Shown: piece by piece, positions 56,505-64,000 of the stretch
Position numbering within the stretch: position 1 is the stretch's first letter
How the letters are laid out: the number at the start of each line of letters is the position of its first letter
Assembly (NCBI GenBank): GCA_029851415.1
Contig: CM056742.1
Location: forward strand, 58,802,454-58,866,453
Source: Eretmocerus hayati
Taxonomy: Eukaryota > Arthropoda > Insecta > Hymenoptera > Aphelinidae
Length of the DNA: 64,000 nt
Direction of reading: 5' to 3'
Program-made: the position numbers and the translations under genes
The notes under the pieces: model-generated
The model's input: the letters and a program-made list of their open reading frames with translations, nothing else
Databases searched by the model: none
Told to the model about the DNA's origin: nothing

Positions 56505-56729
56505 TCAGGCAATTAGAGCAAAGCACTTGGCTCTGAGAGAGGGTAGAATGGAGGAGCAAATGGTTAATAGAGAGCATTTGAAACCTATAGTTGAACCTCT
56601 GGAAAAACTTTTGACTTTAAAAAAAAAGAGCGATGATGTTGGAACTAATGTCAAGAGAGAGAAATCATTTAATGATTCAGAGTTGACATTCGAAGCAGGT
56701 GAAGATTCTGATGATGACTATAATCAGCG

Positions 56730-56772
<43 letters not shown>

Positions 56773-57021
56773 AAATATGAGGATGCTGAAATTGAGGATA
56801 CCGAGGATCAAGATCGATTATTAAATATACAAGAGGTACCCCGAAAGTCGAGTCATAATTTAGAAGAGTTGAACATACCAGTGATCGAAAGGAATAAGAA
56901 GAGAATTCTGGAGTCACCCTACATCTTGCAGGAACCGAAAAAAAGTAAAAAAAAACACCAACAAGAGTTTGATGGGTTCCTTTCGCGAGCAAGCTCACAC
57001 TTCTGCTATGGAGGTGGATGA
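56383..57021 (+). CDS. Charged protein, N-terminal part of a Maverick accessory gene
   Basis: A 212-codon frame starting inside the last part of the ATPase gene. The product has a lysine-rich, probably helical start (KIQIHKASQAIRAKH), an aspartate run (13 consecutive D, 56,737-56,775) and a basic end (KKSKKKHQQ). The next frame, 56,969-57,760, carries what I recognise as the C-terminal half of the same Maverick protein. The two are probably one gene split by a frame shift near the A-runs at 56,938-56,958. Function unknown; a nuclear or virion protein is plausible from the charge pattern. Confidence 0.55.
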
Positions 57022-57760
57022 ACCTGTTAGTCTTGATCAATCAATAAGAGAAACAATTAGACGTCCAGAACAGTGGGAAACATATCTTGACCTAACAGAG
57101 GGTAACCTCCCCGGTCTAACCACTCAGTATATCTCAGAATTCTTCAAAAACCACAAAGAAAATGATCACGTATATGGTCCGCGATTTTCCATCGGAGCAG
57201 ATGGAAAGAGTGATCTTACAGTTGGAAGAAGTTCCCTAACCTTCGATAAGCACATCGATAAGGTGTATTTAGACAGAATACATGCTTTTCCCGCTAGTAG
57301 AGGGCTTTTTGAATTGATTTTCAAAAAGAAACCACACCACTTCACCAACACAGATCTCACACACTACAAGAGATTTTTGGAAATCAGTCTTCCACATAGA
57401 ATAGGTAATGATCCTAAAGGCAGACTCATCGGTTCAATATCATGGAAATATAAACATATTGTGAAAATCTTGTGTGGTAAGAAACCACCACCACTAAATG
57501 AATCATCGTCATCGGGTAATTCCAATGATGAAATGTATGGAAAAGGATTGGTGAAAGGCAAATTGAAGCAGGTCATGGACGGCGACGTCATGACATTTCG
57601 TAATAACTCTAACCTAGATTACGTGTACTGGGATGACCCAAACGAACTGGTAGAAAGGCTCGATTTGTTAATGAGGTCATCATACATAGGAAATTCAGGT
57701 CTCGAGAACGAAATAAATAGTATACTTGAAGAGTTGCGTGAGGGGGGGTACATTATATAA
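56969..57760 (+). CDS. Maverick accessory protein, C-terminal part (YWDDPNELV family)
   Basis: A 263-codon frame. Blocks HVYGPRFS, RGLFELIFKK, LTHYKRFL, ISWKYKHIVK and a terminal YVYWDDPNELVERLDLLM....GN.G..NEI.SILEELREGG are typical of a protein often found in arthropod Mavericks, whose role is not known to me. The frame differs from the upstream one (56,383-57,021) and overlaps it by about 50 bp; a one-base change would join them. The TATA box of the next gene overlaps its stop codon. Confidence 0.65.
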   Translation: MMGSFREQAHTSAMEVDEPVSLDQSIRETIRRPEQWETYLDLTEGNLPGLTTQYISEFFKNHKENDHVYGPRFSIGADGKSDLTVGRSSLTFDKHIDKVYLDRIHAFPASRGLFELIFKKKPHHFTNTDLTHYKRFLEISLPHRIGNDPKGRLIGSISWKYKHIVKILCGKKPPPLNESSSSGNSNDEMYGKGLVKGKLKQVMDGDVMTFRNNSNLDYVYWDDPNELVERLDLLMRSSYIGNSGLENEINSILEELREGGYII

Positions 57761-57764
57761 AAGG
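57756..57764 (+). promoter_or_regulatory. TATA box of the coiled-coil gene
   Basis: TATAAAAGG at 57,756-57,764, overlapping the stop codon of the previous gene and followed by TGTTGC. It matches the penton-gene element TATAAAAGGTG.TGC at all fixed positions. Confidence 0.65.
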
Positions 57765-57835
57765 TGTTGCACTCCAAGACCACCATCATTCTGTGTTCAG
57801 AAGTCACAGAGCATAAAACTATTGAGTAGAAAACG

Positions 57836-59290
57836 ATGGAGTCGCTTCAGAAAGGACTTAAATCTGTGGGTGTGAACAATGGGGGAACAGCTCCAGCAAG
57901 CAGTCCATCTTCTCATCCTGTTGAAGATTCTCAAGCTGGAAATCTATCTGATAGTGAAAAGAGAGTATTGCATGAGAAAACAGTCAGCAGTTCAGGGAGT
58001 AGTGTTGGAGGAGAAAGTGACGGAATTGAATCAGAAACCAACATCGAAAAAACTAAAAAAAAGGAACAAATGTCTGTTGCTGTAAAAAGCGGTGTGTACA
58101 GATTACCATTTTTTTTTCTCTCTCCAATCATATTGTTGATGTTTGAATGAATAAAAAATAAAAAAATTTTTTTTCTTGTCTACTATACAGATGGACCTAG
58201 TGAGACAGCAGTTACTAGTGTTTTTCGCAACATGTTGAGAACCACTTCAATTGATGAGCAGCAACAGCAAGTGTTACTCCAAACTTTTAAGGAAAATTAT
58301 GTGCGAGTTGATGCAAATCCAGACCTAAGTTTCAAAGAGAAGATTACATTTGTGCTTGATGCGGTTGCAAGCAAGATTACTGAAAAATTACCTGGGAAAG
58401 AAAAGGAATTGGTTAGCACTTTCACTAAACTCTTTGACATTTCATTTGGTGAAATGAATTCAAAATTCGAAGAGAATGCGAAACTCTATGAAAATCTTGT
58501 AAACGAAGTAAAAGTTGTGAAATCTAATTTGGAATTACATACTAGTTATGTTGATTTGAGGATCAATAGATATGGAGATGTGCAGAAAGCTATTTTAACT
58601 GAGCTGGGTGAACTACGTCGAGATTTTGCTGGGTTAGTTAGAGAACATCATAAGTTACTTGATGAAGTGATGAAACTCCGAGCTGATATTGTGCTTTACA
58701 AGAGCGTGACGAATGAATTAGCTAAAATGTTAGCGAATCATGGTGAGATCTCAGAAGCAAAAATTACCGCTCTTGAGAAGTCAGTTGATCAACGTCTTCG
58801 GGTGAATGATGAACTTATTAAGGAAAATCAGGATTTCAAAGCTGAATTGACACGTTCGTGTAAATTCGTAAAGGATGAATTGAAGAAACGTGATGAGATC
58901 CATGATCACATTCAGAGAGAGCAGAGTGTTATGAAACAGCGAGTCTTGGATTTGGAAAAACGAGTTCTTGACAATGCTGCTGCTAATGATACTGCTTTGG
59001 TTGATACACGCTCCTATATTGATGAACTCCACCAACAAATCACTCGTCAGAATGATCGTTTGACAACCTTTAGATCAGAACTGGATGATGAGGATGATGA
59101 TCAACAAGACGTTATTGAAAGAATGGAGTTAAGGATGGATGAATTCAACAGAGACGTTCAAACAATCGATGCTAAAGTAGCTCATGAGCCTGAGAATAAT
59201 CAGAGAATCTTGTCAAGAGTTGAGGATAATAGCAGAACTCTAAACCATCTCGCCGAACAAATGCGTCGAATGCTTGAAAGATCTTCATAA
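57836..59290 (+). CDS. Large coiled-coil protein with one intron (probable structural/fibre-like protein)
   Basis: Exons 57,836-58,091 and 58,191-59,290 give about 451 residues. The 99-bp intron has a GTGTGT donor and a CTATACAG acceptor, with the frame preserved in phase 1. The N-terminal 85 residues are rich in Ser, Gly and Glu and look disordered. The second exon encodes a long heptad-like helical region (repeated L/V/I spacing with K/E/D, for example AKITALEKSVDQRL, MKQRVLDLEKRVLD) and an acidic DDEDDDQQD turn. AATAAA (59,289-59,294) overlaps the stop. If the intron is kept, translation stops at 58,148-58,150 after a hydrophobic tail. A fibre or scaffold role is inferred only from shape. 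Confidence 0.7.
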
Positions 59291-59294
59291 TAAA

Positions 59295-59680
59295 CTATAA
59301 GCTATAATCAATTCATTTCTTCTTTTTTTGTTTTGTTCTGGTTAACCATGTAAGCCTTTTAAATTGTAATCATACAATCAGTTAATATTCCAATTTGCAT
59401 CTAGCAAAGTGAGTTCAATGATTCTATATATTCTTTCTGCTCCAATTATAAATGTATACAATTTTAATCAGTTTGAATTGTAAAAATAATTGTTAACATG
59501 TAAGACCTTCCCATATTCTTTTTTTTTCTGCTTTCATTATCAATGTATTCAATTTCAATCATTTTTTGAATTATAAGATTTTTTAACGTGTAATTAATAA
59601 TAAAATAGAAGCATTAAATTTCTTTTGAAAACAATAGTTATTTCTTTATTCAACATCATTATCATACATACATATTCATG
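59295..59680. other. AT-rich convergent spacer
   Basis: Lies between the 3' ends of the coiled-coil gene and the polymerase gene. It contains a loosely repeated segment (TAAGCCTTTTAAATTGTAATCA versus GAATTGTAAAAATAATTGTTAACATGTAAG) near 59,350 and 59,475. No gene seen. Confidence 0.5.
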
Positions 59681-59684
59681 TTTA

Positions 59685-62600
59685 TTACATATTCTTTCCC
59701 ACGAGTCTATAATCACCATATGCAAGAGTCTCGATACCGTCTTCTAGACAAACTCTCTTATCATCAAAAGGACTTATGAAAACTTTTTTTTCCTTAACCG
59801 AGAAGACAATGTGATTGACACTCCTAATACTTCTTTGTTCACCCGATAAAATTTCTTGATTAAGTAAACAATTCTTATAGTCTTGGAAAGTGATTCGATT
59901 TTTTATTTGCACTCGACTCACACCTTTTGCACATTTTTTCTCTAGAGTGCCTGCCTCTGTTTGGAGCAAGAGACTATATGATTTTGGTCTTAAAAAAACA
60001 GCCTCTCTAATGATGGATGTGGGACATTCATCTGACATAATTCCTGGAACTTTTTTATTCAAATTGATTGGAATGCTATATTTATTATTCGGTGGATATA
60101 CTGAGGTGTCAAAGTGTGAATGACAGTCTCTTTTAATCATATTTTCATAGAAATCAAAAGAAAAACTGTATAGTAGTCCATCGGTGTCTACGTATAATAA
60201 CTTACTCTGATCACCCGGAAAGTTCTTCATTACATAGTTATAGTGAAAATTATATAGTGTGATTTTGGATAGGTCTAAAATAGAAAAACCAACGTATACC
60301 GGTTTACCGATTTCTATTCGAGTTTTCGCCATTTCCACAGCAATGAGATTGTCACTAAAGATAACCATACGCTTAAAGCGGTCTGAGGCTGCAAGTGCTG
60401 AAGCACTATGACGTCCGTCCCACTTACTAATTAGTTTAACGTCAACACGTCTCCTCATATTTTCAATGCATTTTCCGAAGATGCTGTTATTCATCATCTT
60501 GTATAGGTTCTTATCAAAGTCACTCGTAGACATCTGTCTAAAACGAGTATTCAAATTGATGTAAGGTGCTAGCCAGGCACTCTGTTCAAATTTCAGAATT
60601 CTTGAAATTTTGGTTAATATTAAACCATTCGCTAAACACTGCTTTAGATATCTATAATGAATGATATAATCTTTTTTGTCATATAACGTTGTCATTAACT
60701 TATAATTTTCATGTGTGGCACCAGGGGGAATCATCTTCTCGGGTGCAAATGGTAAATCAGAGTGATATTCATGAATACTCGCTGGATATTCTAAATCAAC
60801 CATGAGTATGTAGCCAACGTTTGAATCATCAGGAATTTTCTTTACGTCAAAATTTAGGTCTTGAACCCATTCAAAATTTTTTACTGGTAGCGGCTGTTGC
60901 ATTGCAAAACCATATGAATTGTTAACGTCAAAATAACCAATGAATTTCTGCTCCTTGGAGCTATTAAAATCAGGCATGTATTGATTATTTGATTCTGCGT
61001 AGTGTCTAACAGCACAACATATACCACCTCTTATACCTTGTTCTAAGAATAGCAACATTGTTGGACATTTTATTATTTCTAACTCAATTTGAGTGTGTAA
61101 TAACATACACTCCCAGGTGAAGCCTGGGAGTGTGAAGAAATGAGCAGGGTCTAGTCTATAACTCTTCATAGAACTTGAACGAAAATTCTGAAAAATATCA
61201 GCAAGCAGTAGAATATCGCATTTCATGTAGAGCAGAGCATACTCGCACAAGTTTTTGATCTCAAACATGTTCCACACTTGTTTAACATGGTCGTAATCAG
61301 ATTCAGAGATGGAAGTCTCTGTTAATATATTATAAAATTTATCTCTAGATGGTATCTGTGTTTCACCAAGTTTCTCCATACTATCAACATAGTCATATGG
61401 AAAACTGCCTTTACGAGTCAACAAATTGAAAATCTCTGCTTGATCCAGCCCCGTTCGCTGTGCGATCGATTGAATTTGCTCTCTGAATTGCGAGTAGAGA
61501 ATAGTTTTCTGGTTATTTGGTAAGAGACTAGCAAGGTTATCCAGACCTGCGTTCAGAAATTTTAGGGAATCAATGAAACGGAGCTGGATCCGTGAGTTTT
61601 TATATATTTCGTGAAGGAGATATAATTTTCAGTATTTTGAGGGATTATAGATATCTCACCCTCGATTGCATTCGCTATGTCAGTAATGATGAAATGTGCA
61701 TCATACCTGTTGAAAGAAAAAAAAAAGAAATGATTGAATGTATTCATGGTGTGTTGAAGGAATTCAAATAGTTGAAACTCACCGAGAAAGGTTGTGGTAT
61801 ATAATTGGAATGATGAATGATTTGCGATATGCTAGATTACATGATCGATGTGCTAAAGATCTTGGTCTGCCTGTGTGGTGGTCGTGGTCAATTACAGGAA
61901 CGTCTTCTGAACCAAACTCCTTCTCACATATATGACATGCTGTAACTCGTTGAAGGCGCATTTGTTCCTCATCAGTCAAATTGAGTGGAATGGGGTTTGA
62001 CAACTCCTGGAAAATACACATGAAAAAGTAAATTCAAATAGAACCATGAGAATTATCCAAGTTTTTTTATTTTTATTACTCACTTGTTCCACTTCTTGTG
62101 CAATTTTTTCAAGTTCCAGGGCAAACCATCTCGAAACATCAGTTCCAACGTGATGAGCGTACACAGACTTCTCAGATTTATATTTATTTAAATAAAAATA
62201 TCCTATGGAGAATGGAATATGCCTTTGATAGGCATTTTGAGCCAATTTAACGTTGGCTAACTTGTTTACATTAATATCATTTGAATTTTTGAAATACTCT
62301 GAATCCGTTTTGGTTAAATAAGATTCAAAATCTGAATAAATCACACAAGGAATTTCTAACATCTTATGATAGTTAGTAAATTTCACAACATCTTCCTTTG
62401 GGAAAGTGACAACAGACTGATCTCTAGTTTTTAAACATAATTCTCTATGTGTATTAAGTTTCTCATCCGTGTAGAAATAATGAAGACATTTCCGACATAT
62501 GAAAACACGATTTCTAATGGTTGGTGCCAACAATTTAGATAAGTCCTTAATGTATAGATAGTGATTATCAAGTAGGAGCAAATCAATATGATTCGTTTGC

Positions 62601-63663
62601 TCAGCTTTCGTTATATACAGAGGATAAAAATTCTTTTCAGAGTGGTCGACTCCATACACATTTACACTGTAACCCTTGTTCTGCTTCTCAAATTTTGGAA
62701 TAGATTTAATTTTAACTGGGAAGCTCATCTTTGAGAAATTGAAATGTAAATCAGGATCTGGATATGCGTTCTTCAAATGTTCATTTTTTTTTTTGAAACT
62801 GTTATTGATGAGGCAATGAGAGCATACTTGAAACAGTCTTCAGAATCAGTTTGGATGTTGATAACAGCACCCCGCTGGAGAATCCATTTGGGTACATGTG
62901 CTGCTGACGATCCATGTATAGGATTATGCTTAATTATATTAATTTTTAAATTTAAAATTTCAGAGAGGGTCCAACCACTACCCTCACCTTCATGTTCAGA
63001 TATTTGATTGATAATATCTTGGGAAGAAGTGGTATACCATTTTCTCACGTTATCAGATGAAGCCAAACTCTTATAATGAGTTTGGAAATATTTGATATCT
63101 GATGAAGAATCAAGCAGCTCAAATTGAGCTGCTAATATTAAATTGACTTTGATGTTCTTCAGTTGTTTCCTTGTTAATCTAATGAATTTCAAGACTTTCA
63201 ATTCTGCAGCTCTCAAGAATTCATTAATATTCTTATAACTAATATTTGCTACCATTCCAGTTCGAATACGTTTCTGGAATGCACTTTGGCTTTCGAAAAA
63301 TATTAATTCATCAAAATCATTCTTTTCACGTTTTGAATATCTTAGAGATAATGTCTCCCTGCAAGACTGACATCTATCTAAATAATTCTCTAATCTCGCT
63401 TTGATTCCAGTGGACTTTACATTCAATTCAGGAGAATGTAAATAATTCAGAATCATGGTTTCTAATTTTTCAAAATTCCTTACAAGTCTTGGATATCGTG
63501 ATGGGTTTGCAAAATCTTTTCTTTTAAAATAATTGAATCGTGCTATGAGAGCTTCATAATTTAATTTTATCATATCTACTAAATTCATCGTTTTACGATT
63601 CTTATACATTTCTGAATCAAACATCTTAGGATCATACATCTTAGGATTGTATATATGAGACAT
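59685..63663 (-). CDS. Family B DNA polymerase (protein-primed type), two introns, two frame breaks
   Basis: Replicates the element. From the N terminus: a GSGWTL..IL and HNPIHGSSA region, a C..C.....H...C zinc motif (CRKCLHYF...THRELC, near 62,500), Exo I SDFESYL, an endonuclease VII-like CHICEKEF...DHDHHTG...CNL module, Exo II YDAHFII, Exo III YMKCDILLLAD, palm motif A FDVNNSYG, motif B NNSIFGK and motif C YVDTDG. Polymerase aspartates are kept. Two introns (62,083-62,007, 77 bp, GTGAGT..CAG; 61,782-61,707, 76 bp, GTGAGT..CAG) fit the frame. Frame breaks lie at an 11-base A-run (T-run at 62,784-62,794) and at a short A-run near 61,598. AATAAA overlaps the stop. Confidence 0.9.
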
Positions 63664-63713
63664 TGCGCTTACCCAAACAGTCTGTGTACGTCGGTGATCA
63701 CGGTGGAACTTCG

Positions 63714-63744
63714 ACTGGAGTCAGTTTCCATCCACATATTTATA
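63714..63744 (-). promoter_or_regulatory. Polymerase promoter (TATA + CCAGT)
   Basis: TATAAATATG on the minus strand from 63,744 and CAGT at 63,717-63,714, 28 bp apart (T to A), about 50 bp before the start codon at 63,663. Confidence 0.6.
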
Positions 63745-64000
63745 TGTTTCACATGGCATTAACTTGAAACTATGTGAGAACGTTGGGGGTTAAAAAAAAG
63801 ATCGTGGCTGATGCAAGACTGGGAGTCAGACCTTAATAGTAAATATTTCTATGCAAGATACACAGAATGTATGTCATTATAGATTACGGATTTCACATTG
63901 AGCGAAAGTGAATGTTGTAAGTTTGAAGTTGTAAGCGATCGAAACAGTTTAGGGAATCCAAAGCCTTCCTTAACACTTGGTTTGGAATGAGAAAAAGAAA
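63745..64000. other. Right flank of the polymerase gene
   Basis: Non-coding sequence at the window edge. It might hold the start of the element's right terminal repeat, but no inverted match to the left side of the element was found. Confidence 0.4.

Larger units (their letters stand above)
49412..63744. mobile_element. Maverick/Polinton (adintovirus-like) element, partly decayed
   Basis: The set of chromodomain integrase, probable double-jelly-roll capsid, penton-like protein, PLA2/protease, A32/FtsK-type ATPase and family B polymerase defines a Maverick/Polinton. Leftward genes (integrase to PLA2/protease) and rightward genes (ATPase to coiled-coil) diverge from 55.6 kb, and the polymerase reads left from the far end. 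Borders given are those of the genes: no terminal inverted repeat or target duplication was found, and the right end may lie beyond 64,000. Whether the R2-like gene belongs to it is open. Confidence 0.85.

Noticed and set aside
63745..64000. Right terminal inverted repeat of the Maverick
   Set aside because: I compared the last 250 bases with the sequence left of the integrase and saw no inverted match; the repeat may lie beyond the window.

Overview
The window looks like a repeat-rich, AT-rich arthropod (probably insect) genome. The evidence is an R1-clade non-LTR retrotransposon, a Ty3/gypsy relic, a decayed DDE transposase, many non-coding palindromic (foldback) elements, spliceosomal-type introns of 71-99 bp, and TATA boxes placed about 30 bp from TCAGT initiators. 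I see no conserved host housekeeping gene, rRNA, CRISPR array or bacterial-type operon.

Layout. 1-1.4 kb: a broken Jockey/CR1-like reverse transcriptase (minus strand). 1.6-3.6 kb: a 2-kb palindrome. 3.8-4.0 kb: the tail of another non-LTR element. 4.0-11 kb: a GA microsatellite, then a full-length but mutated R1-clade element and a second, 5'-truncated copy. 11.8-13.4 kb: a decayed DDE_Tnp_4-type transposase. 15-27.5 kb: no gene seen, but satellite-like arrays (about 135, 104, 80 and 226 bp) and two more palindromes. 27.7-31.3 kb: a rearranged Ty3/gypsy element on the minus strand. 31.8-46.7 kb: one nested cluster in which an outer foldback element has been invaded by three other foldbacks and by a non-autonomous LTR-like element. 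Internal empty-site copies let several insertion points be read to the base.

47.5-64 kb is the gene-bearing part: a Maverick/Polinton (adintovirus-like) element. It encodes a chromodomain integrase, a probable major capsid protein, a penton-like minor capsid protein, a phospholipase-A2/cysteine-protease fusion, an FtsK/HerA-type packaging ATPase, a large coiled-coil protein, accessory proteins and a protein-primed-type family B DNA polymerase. Together these cover integration, replication, packaging and capsid building. The element is damaged: an in-frame stop in the ATPase, and frame breaks at A-runs in the polymerase and one accessory gene. Integrase, capsid, penton and PLA2/protease frames are open. 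No terminal inverted repeat could be identified; the right end probably lies outside the window.

The most unusual observations are: (1) an intronless ribonucleotide-reductase R2-like gene next to the element, with two N-terminal membrane segments and two of its six diiron ligands replaced; (2) a repeated TATA + CAGT early-promoter layout across the element's genes, including one shared bidirectional TATA; (3) an intron with its own stop-overlapping poly(A) signal in the coiled-coil gene, predicting a short membrane-tailed isoform; (4) two tandem tRNA-Phe-like sequences; and (5) the nested palindrome cluster, including one insertion exactly between AAA and TTT with no target duplication.
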